The notes: generated from the sequence alone by a model not told the origin. A stretch of 64,000 nt of DNA from Ornithinimicrobium sediminis (GCF_021272345.1 NZ_JAJSDQ010000002.1:248001-312000), one strand, 5' to 3'. Positions 1-7,911 are shown, counted from the stretch's first letter. A program made the numbers and translations.

Positions 1-579
1 CGGAGTGCTGGCGAAGTGCCAGAGGGCCGGCGCCTCGAAGGCATGCTCCCAGCGGGCGAGCAGCCCGGTCGGCACACGACCGGTCTCTGCCGCGCGGTCC
101 AGCTCGGACAGCCGACGCTCGCGGTGGGCGGCAGCGTCGAAGACGGGCACACCGAACTCCTCGAAGAGCCCGGCCGAGATGTTGTGGACCGCCGCGACGG
201 CCCGTCCGATGGCGCTGGCCAGGCCAGGACCGGCCGGCAGCGTGTGCAGGTTGAGGTTTGCTCCCTCGACGTACGGGAAGACCGCGGCCCTCCCGTGGTC
301 ACCGGCCGTGGCATACCCGGTCGCCACCGGCACTTTGAACGGGAGATGTCTCCCGAGCTGGCGGACGAGCACGTCGTTGCGCTCCAGGTCGGCGGCAGCG
401 GCGGCCGTCAACGGAGCGACGACGAGCCAGCGTCGGCCGGTCGAGTCCTCCACCAGTGCTGTCTGGTGTCCGGCGGGTTCGGCCTCCGGGCCTCGGTGCA
501 GCTCCTGCACCGAGACGGGCTTCATGCCGGGCACGGCAGCACAGGCGAGTCCTGCGAGGGCAAGGTCGCTGCGGGTCAC
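1..579 (-). CDS. phosphotransferase (APH/macrolide phosphotransferase-like) protein, N-terminal part
   Basis: The minus strand is open from a GTG at 577-579 to the window edge (193 codons, C-terminus missing). The translation has the layout of the kinase-like N-lobe of aminoglycoside/macrolide phosphotransferases: a strand with WLVVAPL, then LVRQLGRHLPFKVPVATG and the hinge-like VFPYVEG, followed by AIGRAVAAVHNIS. The catalytic loop would lie beyond the window. This type of gene often sits beside nudC-uvrD2 in actinobacteria. Its real substrate cannot be told and it need not be a resistance gene. It is divergent from nudC, with 80 bases between the two starts. Confidence 0.7.
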   Translation of the reverse strand, partial: MTRSDLALAGLACAAVPGMKPVSVQELHRGPEAEPAGHQTALVEDSTGRRWLVVAPLTAAAAADLERNDVLVRQLGRHLPFKVPVATGYATAGDHGRAAVFPYVEGANLNLHTLPAGPGLASAIGRAVAAVHNISAGLFEEFGVPVFDAAAHRERRLSELDRAAETGRVPTGLLARWEHAFEAPALWHFASTP

Positions 580-647
580 ACGGCCACCGTAGGACGTCGA
601 CCCGCGCATTCGCCGCAGGCGAGGCCGCTGGCGGTCCGGATCGGTCT

Positions 648-653
648 TAGAGT
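648..653 (+). promoter_or_regulatory. -10 element of a leaderless nudC promoter
   Basis: TAGAGT ends exactly 6 bases before the nudC GTG at 660, so transcription would start on the start codon. There is no Shine-Dalgarno sequence. Confidence 0.5.
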
Positions 654-659
654 GATGGT

Positions 660-1625
660 GTGAGCAACGCGGACGAGACCTTGTTCGACCTCTCGCTCGC
701 GCGGGGCACCCTCGACCGTGTCGGCAACGCCCGTCGGGACACCGAGCTGGTCAGGCAGGCCCTCGGGCGTTCGGGCACACGTGTCTACGACCTCGTCGAG
801 GGCAAGGTCCGCACCTGCAGGGTGGACGGCCTTCTCCGGCTGGTGCCCCGGGCGCCCGAGGTCGCCGACGCCGGCCGTCTGACGCTCTACCTGGGGCGTG
901 ACGACCAGGAACGGGACCATATCGCCGTCGTCCGGGCCGACGCCGACCCGGAGCGACCCGACGCCCGCGCCAAGGGGTGGCGCAACCTGCGGGAGGCAGG
1001 TGCCGAGCTGGGGGCGACCGACGCCGGCATCCTCACCAGTGCGGTCGCCCTCGCCAACTGGCACGCCCGCCACCCTCGCTGCCCACGGTGCGGGGCCGAG
1101 ACGACGCCCGCCCAGGGGGGCTGGGTCCGGTTCTGCGATAACGACGGCTCCGAGCACCACCCCCGCACGGACACCGCCGTGATCGTCGCGGTCACGGACA
1201 CCCAGGACAGGATCCTGCTGGCGCGTGGGCCGCACTGGCCCGAGGGTCGTATGTCGGTGCTCGCGGGCTTCGTCGAGGCGGGCGAGTCGCTCGAGGCTGC
1301 CGTGGCCCGCGAGGTGCGCGAGGAGGTCGGCCTCACGGTGCGCGACGTGACCTACCGCGGCAACCAGCCGTGGCCCTTCCCCGCCTCCCTCATGGTCGGC
1401 TTCACCGCGCGCACCCTGGAGGAGGAGCTCGTCCTGGACGAACGGGAGATCGCGGAGGCCGCGTGGTTCGCCCGCGGGGAGCTCGGCTGGTCGGTGCGCT
1501 CGGGCCGGGTGGCGCTGCCTCCACGGGTGTCCATCGCCCGACGCCTGATCGAGGACTGGAACGGCGGCCCGATCGAGCAGCTCGCGGAGCCCGCGGGGCC
1601 GTTCCGTGGTCGCGACGCATCGTGA
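660..1625 (+). CDS. nudC: NAD(+) diphosphatase / NADH pyrophosphatase NudC
   Basis: A 321-aa Nudix hydrolase that splits NAD(H) into NMN(H) and AMP; NudC enzymes can also remove NAD caps from RNA. The zinc-ribbon region starts CPRCG near residue 140 and continues with FCDNDGSEHHPRTD; the last position of the second CxxC is Asp, a form I recall as usual in actinobacteria. The Nudix box (GFVEAGESLEAAVAREVREE, about residues 201-220) is intact and is followed by the family hallmark QPWPFPASLM. The GTG start is supported by the TAGAGT -10 six bases upstream. The stop overlaps the uvrD2 start by 4 bases, so the two are probably translationally coupled. Confidence 0.93.
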   Translation: MSNADETLFDLSLARGTLDRVGNARRDTELVRQALGRSGTRVYDLVEGKVRTCRVDGLLRLVPRAPEVADAGRLTLYLGRDDQERDHIAVVRADADPERPDARAKGWRNLREAGAELGATDAGILTSAVALANWHARHPRCPRCGAETTPAQGGWVRFCDNDGSEHHPRTDTAVIVAVTDTQDRILLARGPHWPEGRMSVLAGFVEAGESLEAAVAREVREEVGLTVRDVTYRGNQPWPFPASLMVGFTARTLEEELVLDEREIAEAAWFARGELGWSVRSGRVALPPRVSIARRLIEDWNGGPIEQLAEPAGPFRGRDAS

Positions 1626-3712
1626 GTGCTGCGGCACCCGGCAGCCCTGAGGAGGTGCTGCAGGACCTCGACCCCGAGCAGCGAGAGGTCGCCGCCCACC
1701 CGCTGGGGCCGATGGTGGTGCTGGCCGGTGCGGGCACGGGCAAGACCCGGGCCATCACGCACCGCATCGCCTACGGCGTGCGGACGGGTGCGCTGCAGGC
1801 CCCCCGGGTGCTCGCTGTGACGTTCACGGCCCGCGCTGCGGGCGAGATGCGCACACGTCTGCGGTCCCTGGGTGTGCCTGGTGTCCAGGCACGGACCTTC
1901 CACGCCGCTGCCCTGCGTCAGCTGCACTTCTTCTGGCCCCAGGCCGTCGGGGGACCACCTCCGGAGGTGCTCGCACACAAGGCGCCGGCCATCGCCGAGG
2001 CCGCGGGCCGGCTTCGGCTGGGCCTGGACCGCACCGAGCTGCGGGACGTCGCGGCCGAGGTGGAGTGGGCCAAGGTGAGCCTGCTCACCGCGGAGGACTA
2101 CCCTCGCGTCGCGCGCGAGCAGGACCGCAGGCCCGCCGGGCTGGACGGCACGGCCTTCGCCCGGCTCATGCAGACCTACCAGGAGGTGACCGCCGAGAGG
2201 CATGTCATCGACTTCGAGGACGTGCTGCTGCTCATGGTGGGCGTCCTGGCCGAGCACCCCCAGGTCGCACAGGCGGTACGCCAGCAGTACCGGCACTTCG
2301 TGGTCGACGAGTACCAGGACGTGAACCCGCTGCAGCAGCAGCTGCTGGACCTCTGGGTGGGTGAGCGCGAGGACGTCTGTGTGGTGGGCGACCCCGCCCA
2401 GACGATCTACTCCTTCACCGGCGCGTCTGCCGACCATCTGCGCGGGTTCGCAGCCCGGCACCCCGGCGCGCGCACCGTGCACCTGGTCCGCAACTACCGC
2501 AGCACCCCCCAGGTGGTGCACCTGGCCAACCTCGTCCTCCCCGGTGGATCCGGTCGGCTGCGCTCCCAGCAGGACCCCGGCCCCGAGCCGAGGCTCACCG
2601 CATACCCCGACGACGAGGCGGAGGCACGGGGGGTCGCCTCGGCCGTGCGTGAGATCGTCGACGGGGGAGTGCCCCCCGCCTCGGTCGCGGTGCTCTTCCG
2701 GACCAACGCCCAGTCCGAGGCGGTCGAGAGTGCGCTGTCCCAGGCAGGGGTCCCTTACCTGGTGCGTGGAGGGGAGCGCTTCTTCTCGCGCACCGAGGTC
2801 CGCCAGGCCGTGCTGCTCCTGCGGGGCCAGGTGCGCGGTGACGACGGAGGTATGCCACTCGGCGACCGTGTCAGGGACGTGCTGGGCGGTGCGGGCTGGA
2901 CGCAGGAGCCGCTCTCGCGCGGAGGTGCCACCCGGGAGCGGTGGGAGTCGCTGCAGGCACTGTGCCACCTCGCTGACGACCTGGCGAAGGTGGAACCGAG
3001 CGCCGGGCTGCGCGAGCTCGTGACCGAGCTCGACCGGCGTGCCAGCGAGCAGCACGCGCCCGCGGTGCAGGGGGTCACCTTGGCCTCCCTGCACGCGGCC
3101 AAGGGGCTCGAGTGGGACACGGTCTTCGTGGTCGGGTGCAGCGAGGGGCTGCTCCCCATCTCGATGGCCGACTCCGCGGAGCGGGTCGAGGAGGAGCGGC
3201 GGCTGCTCTATGTCGGCCTGACACGGGCCCGACGGGAGCTCCGGCTGAGCTGGGCGGCCGGCCGCGGGGCCGGAGGGCGGGGCACGCGCAAGATCTCACG
3301 CTTCCTCGCGCCCGCGGCCTCCGTGCTCGGTGCGTCGGCGGCCTCCACGCCGCGCCCACGCTCCAGGGCCTCGAGGTCGGCGCCGGTGCCGAGGGTGTGC
3401 CGGGTCTGCGGCACCGAGCTCGCCGCTGCCGCGGAGCGCAAGGTCGGGCGGTGCTCGGACTGTCCGCCGTCCTACGACGAGGCCACCTTCGAGCGCCTCC
3501 GTGCCTGGCGGCTGCAGACAGCCACGGACGCCAAGGTGCCCGCCTTCGTGGTGTTCACCGACGCGACGCTCACCGCCATCGCGGAGCGCAGGCCGGGCTC
3601 CCACGGTGACCTTGCCGGCATCTCGGGTGTCGGGCCGCGCAAGCTCGACCTCTACGGGGACGAGGTGCTGTCGATCCTCGCCGAGGAGGTCCCGGGAGAG
3701 GTGTCGCAGTAA
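1622..3712 (+). CDS. uvrD2: ATP-dependent DNA helicase UvrD2
   Basis: A 696-aa superfamily 1A (UvrD/Rep) 3'-to-5' DNA helicase for DNA repair. Walker A GAGTGKT is near residue 36, the DEYQD Walker B box is in the middle, and VHLVRNYRS and the VEEERRLLYVGLTRAR motif VI follow. The C-terminus has the features of UvrD2: a tetracysteine module (CRVCGTEL ... CSDC) and a terminal HRDC domain (KVPAFVVFTDATLTAIAE ... GVGPRKLDLYGD). The GTG start at 1622 overlaps the nudC stop as GTGA; the open frame further upstream is a shadow of nudC. The gene order nudC-uvrD2-whiB7 is conserved with mycobacteria. Confidence 0.93.
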   Translation: MSAAAPGSPEEVLQDLDPEQREVAAHPLGPMVVLAGAGTGKTRAITHRIAYGVRTGALQAPRVLAVTFTARAAGEMRTRLRSLGVPGVQARTFHAAALRQLHFFWPQAVGGPPPEVLAHKAPAIAEAAGRLRLGLDRTELRDVAAEVEWAKVSLLTAEDYPRVAREQDRRPAGLDGTAFARLMQTYQEVTAERHVIDFEDVLLLMVGVLAEHPQVAQAVRQQYRHFVVDEYQDVNPLQQQLLDLWVGEREDVCVVGDPAQTIYSFTGASADHLRGFAARHPGARTVHLVRNYRSTPQVVHLANLVLPGGSGRLRSQQDPGPEPRLTAYPDDEAEARGVASAVREIVDGGVPPASVAVLFRTNAQSEAVESALSQAGVPYLVRGGERFFSRTEVRQAVLLLRGQVRGDDGGMPLGDRVRDVLGGAGWTQEPLSRGGATRERWESLQALCHLADDLAKVEPSAGLRELVTELDRRASEQHAPAVQGVTLASLHAAKGLEWDTVFVVGCSEGLLPISMADSAERVEEERRLLYVGLTRARRELRLSWAAGRGAGGRGTRKISRFLAPAASVLGASAASTPRPRSRASRSAPVPRVCRVCGTELAAAAERKVGRCSDCPPSYDEATFERLRAWRLQTATDAKVPAFVVFTDATLTAIAERRPGSHGDLAGISGVGPRKLDLYGDEVLSILAEEVPGEVSQ

Positions 3713-3718
3713 AAGGCG

Positions 3719-3748
3719 TTGCGCCACGGGCCGAGGGGGGCGTAGTTT
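3719..3748 (+). promoter_or_regulatory. candidate whiB7 promoter
   Basis: TTGCGC (3719-3724) and TAGTTT (3743-3748) are 18 bases apart. The run AAAA lies just upstream of the -35 (3712-3715). A short AT-rich block in front of the -35 is the known signature of promoters that WhiB7 co-activates with the housekeeping sigma factor, so this fits autoregulation. The -35 borders the uvrD2 stop. Confidence 0.55.
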
Positions 3749-3830
3749 GTTCGTCGTCCGTCCCACAGGTCGTGTCCGAGAAGGCGTCGGCGGTGGGGCA
3801 GCAGCTGCCATGCGAGAGGAGGCGGAGACG

Positions 3831-3983
3831 ATGAAGCTCATCATCACCACGGTCGGCGTCGTGCCGAGCGGTGCACCCGTCGTTTCCGCGCAGGGGTTCA
3901 CCCTGCCCAAGCGACCTCGCGCGCTGTTCGCCCACCTTGCCCCCGACGTGGCCTCCGGCCTGTGCGGCTCACGGACCTCATGA
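3831..3983 (+). CDS. 50-aa upstream ORF (leader peptide) of whiB7
   Basis: The ATG at 3831 is preceded by a strong ribosome binding site (AGAGGAGG, 3815-3822, 8-base spacing). It opens a 50-codon frame beginning MKLIITTVGVVPSG and ending LCGSRTS, with TGA at 3981-3983. It lies entirely in the leader between the promoter at 3719-3748 and the whiB7 start at 4179. In mycobacteria and streptomycetes whiB7/wblC is induced by translation inhibitors through upstream ORFs and attenuation, so this is most likely a regulatory leader peptide. No function of the peptide itself is suggested by its sequence. Confidence 0.6.
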   Translation: MKLIITTVGVVPSGAPVVSAQGFTLPKRPRALFAHLAPDVASGLCGSRTS

Positions 3984-4031
3984 CCCTCTGACGTCCTCAG
4001 CCCCGGCCGCGGCCCCGTCCCCACCAGGACC

Positions 4032-4099
4032 GGATCCGCGGCCGATGTGTCTGCCCACGGGCCCCGCACAGGGGCGGTGCGGCGGCATCCGGCGGATCC
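4032..4099 (+). promoter_or_regulatory. candidate attenuator structures in the whiB7 leader
   Basis: Between the leader ORF stop and whiB7 are nested inverted repeats. GGATCCGC (4032-4039) can pair with GCGGATCC (4092-4099). Inside, GCCCC (4061-4065) can pair with GGGGC (4071-4075), or CCGCAC (4064-4069) with GTGCGG (4077-4082). The last two are mutually exclusive because they share 4064-4065, as in an attenuator switch. No U-rich terminator tail is obvious. Confidence 0.4.
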
Positions 4100-4178
4100 T
4101 CCAGCACACGGAAGAACCCCGATGACCGACCTGCACCGCCCTCCAGCACCACCCCCCGCAGACCAGGAAGGACCCAGC

Positions 4179-4463
4179 GTGTCGACTCACGCAGCGACTC
4201 TCGACCGGGTGGGCCTCCGGCCCGCCGCGAGCCTGCCCTGCCATGAGCACCCCGCGGACCTGTGGTTCGCCGAGCTGCCCGAACAGGTGGAGGCGGCCAA
4301 GGCCCTGTGCACCGACTGCCCGATCCGTCAGCAGTGTCTGGCCGGTGCCCTCGAGCGTGCCGAGCCATGGGGCGTCTGGGGCGGTCAGCTCGTGCTCTCG
4401 GGAGTGGTCGTCGCCCGCAAGCGCCCCAGGGGGCGGCCACGCAAGAACGACGTGGCAGCCTGA
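4179..4463 (+). CDS. whiB7: WhiB7-like iron-sulfur transcriptional regulator
   Basis: A 94-aa WhiB-family protein. Four Cys that would bind a [4Fe-4S] cluster are C21, C44, C47 and C53; the GVWGG turn is at 65-69; the C-terminal AT-hook RGRPRK is at 84-89. The AT-hook is the hallmark of the WhiB7/WblC branch, which activates intrinsic antibiotic-resistance genes with the housekeeping sigma factor. The GTG at 4179 is chosen because AGGAAGGA (4165-4172) lies 6 bases upstream and the length then fits the family; an in-frame ATG at 4122 lacks such a site. The gene has a 400-base leader with a small ORF. Its last 79 bases overlap the convergent gene on the other strand. Confidence 0.88.
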   Translation: MSTHAATLDRVGLRPAASLPCHEHPADLWFAELPEQVEAAKALCTDCPIRQQCLAGALERAEPWGVWGGQLVLSGVVVARKRPRGRPRKNDVAA

Positions 4464-5344
4464 CCCGTCTCCTGCGCGCAGGGGCAGCGCGGGTGTCGGC
4501 TCCACCGGCGGGCGGTCACCGTGGGGGAGGGCAGTGCCACCTCCCAGGTGACCCCCGCCGGCACGGGTATGCCGTCGAGGTGCCCTTGGACGAGGATCCC
4601 GACCAGTCCGGCGACGGTGGTGGCCAGTGCCGGATCGACCGAGAGACCGACCTGGGCATGCCGGTCCGAAGCCAGGAGCTGGCTCAACAGCCAGGGCCAG
4701 GCAGGGTCCAGGTCCCGGCGGCTGAGGTCCAGGCAGTGCAGACAGGGAGCACCCGACCTGCCGACGAGGGGTCCGACCACGGCGCGACGCCCGGACACGA
4801 CCAGGGGCAGGTGCGGGACGCCGGACGCTGCCCAGGACCTCGCCTCGTGGGGTGCGACCGCCTCGGCCGCGAGCAGCACGGCGAGGTCGGGAGGGTCCTC
4901 GGGGTCCAGCGCAGAAGTGACCTGTGGGACCCCCGCCCTCCGGACCTGGCCGCACACCTGGTCGTGCAGGGGACCACGGCCGAGCACCGCGACGCTGCGG
5001 CCCTCACGGGCCGACGGGGACCGGTCGACGTCGGCCAGACCGTGGGCGCGCAGCAGGTCGGCCAGCGCGGTCACCCGCACCGGGTCCAGTCCCCAGGCGA
5101 CACCGGCGCCCGGGGGCCGGGAGGTGCGGCCCGGACGGAGCGAGAGGAGCCAGGCCGACTCCGCTTCCGTCAGGCCGGCGAGCACCACGCCGCTGCCCGG
5201 CGCGGTCCCGAACTGCACCTCGCCGGCACCTCTGCGCAGCGGAGTCACGAGCGGTCGCAGACCCTCAGCGGCGGCCACCGCCTGAGGGTCGACGGGACGG
5301 GGGCTCCCCGCGGGGCCGGTGCGGCGAGCAGCTGTCTGGGACAT
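4385..5344 (-). CDS. ThiF/cyclodehydratase-like protein (TOMM leader-binding type)
   Basis: A 319-aa protein resembling the ocin_ThiF_like/TOMM cyclodehydratase partner family: an N-terminal leader-binding-like domain (LRPLVTPLRRGAGEVQFG, a winged-helix-like region), a Rossmann-like middle (VAVLGRGPLHDQV), and a zinc-site pattern with CLHC near residue 205 and CPC near residue 290. Family members present precursor peptides for azoline formation, but no precursor peptide, YcaO or dehydrogenase gene lies nearby, so its job here is unknown. The ATG at 5342-5344 starts it. Its last 79 bases run antiparallel through the whiB7 3' end, which encodes the WhiB7 AT-hook. The zinc-site Cys lie upstream of the overlap, so only the tail is shared. 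Confidence 0.6.
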   Translation of the reverse strand: MSQTAARRTGPAGSPRPVDPQAVAAAEGLRPLVTPLRRGAGEVQFGTAPGSGVVLAGLTEAESAWLLSLRPGRTSRPPGAGVAWGLDPVRVTALADLLRAHGLADVDRSPSAREGRSVAVLGRGPLHDQVCGQVRRAGVPQVTSALDPEDPPDLAVLLAAEAVAPHEARSWAASGVPHLPLVVSGRRAVVGPLVGRSGAPCLHCLDLSRRDLDPAWPWLLSQLLASDRHAQVGLSVDPALATTVAGLVGILVQGHLDGIPVPAGVTWEVALPSPTVTARRWSRHPRCPCAQETGQAATSFLRGRPLGRLRATTTPESTS

Positions 5345-5398
5345 GTCGCCAGCGTGTCACCTCGGCCCGTCGCTCGACGGTGACCGTCCACAGGACGG

Positions 5399-5441
5399 CC
5401 GTAGGGCGGGGCCGGCACACGTGGCCGGTCCCGCCCTACGG
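5399..5441 (-). terminator. strong hairpin downstream of the DUF5679 gene
   Basis: A 17-bp stem (5399-5415 with 5425-5441, one G-U type pair) with a 9-base loop lies between the DUF5679 stop and the next minus-strand start. There is no T-tract, as is common for actinobacterial terminators. Confidence 0.6.
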
Positions 5442-5458
5442 CGGTGTCACGGGGTGGC

Positions 5459-5632
5459 TCAGGCGCTGGCAGCCTTGCCCAGGATGCGGTTCAGGTTGGT
5501 GCCGCAGACGGGGCAGACCCCCTTGGCCATCCTGCGGCCGTTGGTCTCGACGACGCGGCCCTCTGCCTCGCGCTTCTCCTTGCACTTCACGCAGTAGAAC
5601 TCGCCTGCGTAGGTCTCGGTGCCTTCAGCCAT
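5459..5632 (-). CDS. DUF5679 small zinc-ribbon protein
   Basis: A 57-aa protein with two CxxC pairs (YCVKCKEK and GVCPVCGTN), the spacing of a zinc ribbon. The start MAEGTETYAGEFYCVKC and the motif ETNGRRMAKGVCPVCG match the short DUF5679 family of actinobacteria; related sequences resemble the C-terminal zinc finger of topoisomerase I. The ATG at 5630-5632 has AGGAGG six bases upstream. A possible -10 (TAGGGT on the minus strand) is near 5710. It is a monocistronic unit closed by the hairpin at 5399-5441. Its function is unknown. Confidence 0.82.
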   Translation of the reverse strand: MAEGTETYAGEFYCVKCKEKREAEGRVVETNGRRMAKGVCPVCGTNLNRILGKAASA

Positions 5633-5809
5633 GGGGTGCCTCCTGGGTCCGGGCCGGGTGCACGCACCCGGCAGTGAGCGGGCGCGCGGGCCCTGCTTTG
5701 TTGGACCACCCTAGACGACCTGCGGGTTCTCGCCACGTTGCGTGGCGGGTCGGGCCGTTGGCGTGTCGGAGCGAGCTGCGGCCACGGGACCCGTGTCGGC
5801 GCTGCGGGC

Positions 5810-5815
5810 TAGCGT
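5810..5815 (+). promoter_or_regulatory. -10 element of a leaderless promoter
   Basis: TAGCGT ends 7 bases before the GTG at 5823 of the DUF45 metallopeptidase, with no ribosome binding site. Confidence 0.45.
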
Positions 5816-5822
5816 GCCTCCT

Positions 5823-6389
5823 GTGAGCGAGCAGAGCGGCATCGACGGGGGCCCTACCGTCCCGGAGCGGATCGAGATCCGTCGCAGCGCCCGCCGACGG
5901 CGCACGGTGAGCGCGCGGGTGGAGGCCGACCGGGTGGTCGTGCTGATGCCGAGCGGGCTGACCCCGGCAGAGGAGGAGCGTCACGTCGAGGAACTCGTCG
6001 CCCGCCTGCAGCGCTCCCGTCGACGGCTCCGGCTCGCTACCCAGGACCTGCTGGGGCGGGCCCGCGGTCTCTCCGAGACCTACCTCGAGGGGCGGGCCGA
6101 CCCGGTGTCCGTGCGGTGGGTCACGAACCAGGGCCGCAGGTGGGGGTCGTGCTCGGTCGGCTCGCGGACCATCCGCCTCTCCGACGCCCTGGAGCAGATG
6201 CCCTCCTGGGTGGTCGACGCGGTGCTCGTGCACGAGCTGGCCCACCTGCTCGTGCCCGACCACTCTGCGGCCTTCCACGCCTGGGTCAGCCGCTACCCGC
6301 GCTACGCCGAGGCCCAGGCCTTCCTTTCCGGGGCGGCATGGGCACGGGGTGGGGCCACCGCCGCGGAGGGCCCGGACGGCCGGGACTGA
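5823..6389 (+). CDS. YgjP/DUF45-type M48-like metallopeptidase
   Basis: A 188-aa predicted zinc metallopeptidase. HELAH (H137, E138, H141) is the zinc/catalytic motif; before it, RRWGSCSVGSRTIRLSD is the WGSCS signature of the DUF45/YgjP family. The basic N-terminus (IEIRRSARRRRTVSARVE) is typical. No signal peptide or membrane segment is seen, so it is probably cytosolic. The GTG start at 5823 rests on the leaderless -10 seven bases upstream. It faces the next minus-strand gene convergently, with 34 bases between the stops. The substrate is unknown. Confidence 0.82.
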   Translation: MSEQSGIDGGPTVPERIEIRRSARRRRTVSARVEADRVVVLMPSGLTPAEEERHVEELVARLQRSRRRLRLATQDLLGRARGLSETYLEGRADPVSVRWVTNQGRRWGSCSVGSRTIRLSDALEQMPSWVVDAVLVHELAHLLVPDHSAAFHAWVSRYPRYAEAQAFLSGAAWARGGATAAEGPDGRD

Positions 6390-6423
6390 GGCCGACCTTC
6401 CTGGGCACCTCCGGGCTCGGCGG

Positions 6424-7824
6424 TCAGGCGCGGCCCGACGGGCCGGCTTCCCCCTCGTCGCGCAGCAGAGCCTCCAGCTCGTCGTCCAGGGAGGTCTCCG
6501 ACGACGCAGCGGCACTGCGTCGGTCCACGAACCCCAGTGGGTCGTCGAGGTCGGCCGCGGTGGGAGCCACGTCAGGATGGGCCCATGCCTCGTCCCGGGC
6601 GTGGCTTCCGTGTGCCGACTCCAGGGCGGACCACAGGTTGGCGGCGTCCCGCAGCCGTCGTGGCCGCAGCTCCAGGCCGACCAGCGACGCGAAGACCTTC
6701 TCGGCCGGGCCACCGGTGGCCCGGCGCCGGCGGACCGCTTCGGACAGGGCCGCGGCATGAGGCAGGTGAGCCGAGCTGGCGCGCTCGCTGACGACATCGA
6801 CCCAGCCCTCGACGAGGGCGAGGTAGGTCTCCAGACGGCTGAGGGCCGACTGCTGGGCGGGGCTCGGCTCCGGCGAGAACATCGACCCCGAGAGCGCCTG
6901 CTGCATCGCCTCGGGGTCACTCGGGTCGGCCGAGCGCACCGCCTGCTCGATGGCCTCGGTGTCGATGCGGATGTCGCGCGCATAGTCCTGCACCGCGGTC
7001 AGCAGCTGGGGGCCAAGCCAGGGCACCCCGGCGAAGAGCCGCACGCGGGCCGCCTCGCGCACCGCCAGGTACAGGTGGACCTCACCGGCATCCACCTCCA
7101 GTCCCTCGGCGAACGCCGCGACGTTGCTCGGGAGCATGGCGACGGTCTCGTCGGGCATGAGCGGGAGACCCACCTCGGTGCCGCTCACGATCTCGCCCGC
7201 GAGCGTCCCGACCGCCTGACCGACCTGTGCCCCGAACATGGCGCCGCTCATCCGGCGCATCATGGGCTCCATCTGTCCCATGACCGCTGCTGGGTTCACG
7301 CCCGGAGGCAACCCGGGGATCTCGACAGGCATGTCGCCCTCGCCCAGGTCCTTGAGCTGTTGCTGCATCGCCGAGGTCAGCGCCGCGCGCACTCCCTCGG
7401 CCACCGGGGTCGTCAGGGTGCGCCACAGCGGCAGCGTCTGCTCGACCCACTCGGCCCTGCTCAGCGCCGTGCCCCGGCCCTGCGGGGGTGGGAAGTCCGT
7501 GACGGCGTCCAGCCACAGGGTCGCGACCTGCACCACCTGCTCGACGTCGCTGCGGGTGCGGTCGGACAACGACGTGTCACCCTGCTGCGCGACGACCCCG
7601 CGTGCGGTGTCCCTCGCCAGGTCCTCGTGGATCGCACTGTCGTCGGAGGTGCTCATCATGGCCTGGACCTGGGCCTGCATCTGTCGGACCATGGCGGGGT
7701 CCAGGTTGGTCAGGCCCATCGACTCCAGGGCCTCACGCATCTCCGGAGGGACCTGCCCACCGAAGATCGCGGACAGCGGGTCGTCGTCGGGCTGGTCGTC
7801 CGGGCTGTGCTCGGGGTGCGACAC
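6424..7824 (-). CDS. zincin-like metalloprotease family protein (TIGR03624/DUF2342 type)
   Basis: A 466-aa protein of the actinobacterial zinc-dependent metalloprotease / F420-associated hydrolase-like family. Recognisable segments are FGAQVGQAVGTLAGEIVSGTEVGLPL, HLYLAVREAARVRLFAGVPW (REAAR at residues 256-260) and LALVEGWVDVV (LVEGWVD at 337-343). From memory the family usually has His where this protein has the R of REAAR, so zinc binding or catalysis may be lost; this needs an alignment. The acidic N-terminus (PEHSPDDQPDDDPLSAIFGG) is typical. The GTG at 7824 is preceded by AAGGAA. It is divergent from the SDR gene. Synteny with the mycobacterial PDZ-Lon/UPF0182 cluster supports the family call. 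Confidence 0.78.
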   Translation of the reverse strand: MSHPEHSPDDQPDDDPLSAIFGGQVPPEMREALESMGLTNLDPAMVRQMQAQVQAMMSTSDDSAIHEDLARDTARGVVAQQGDTSLSDRTRSDVEQVVQVATLWLDAVTDFPPPQGRGTALSRAEWVEQTLPLWRTLTTPVAEGVRAALTSAMQQQLKDLGEGDMPVEIPGLPPGVNPAAVMGQMEPMMRRMSGAMFGAQVGQAVGTLAGEIVSGTEVGLPLMPDETVAMLPSNVAAFAEGLEVDAGEVHLYLAVREAARVRLFAGVPWLGPQLLTAVQDYARDIRIDTEAIEQAVRSADPSDPEAMQQALSGSMFSPEPSPAQQSALSRLETYLALVEGWVDVVSERASSAHLPHAAALSEAVRRRRATGGPAEKVFASLVGLELRPRRLRDAANLWSALESAHGSHARDEAWAHPDVAPTAADLDDPLGFVDRRSAAASSETSLDDELEALLRDEGEAGPSGRA

Positions 7825-7911
7825 GGCTGGGGTTCCTTCCACATCGGGTGGTGCATCGGCGTGTCCGTGCTGACAGGATGGTCTCCCACCAGACAACCAC
7901 AAGGAGGGCCT

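Noticed and set aside
4122-4463. Longer WhiB7 starting at ATG 4122
   Set aside because: No ribosome site in front; GTG 4179 has AGGAAGGA and gives the usual family length.
6349-7911. N-terminal extension of the SDR frame through the metalloprotease gene
   Set aside because: It is the complement of the DUF2342-type gene; the ribosome site at 7901-7907 fixes the real start.
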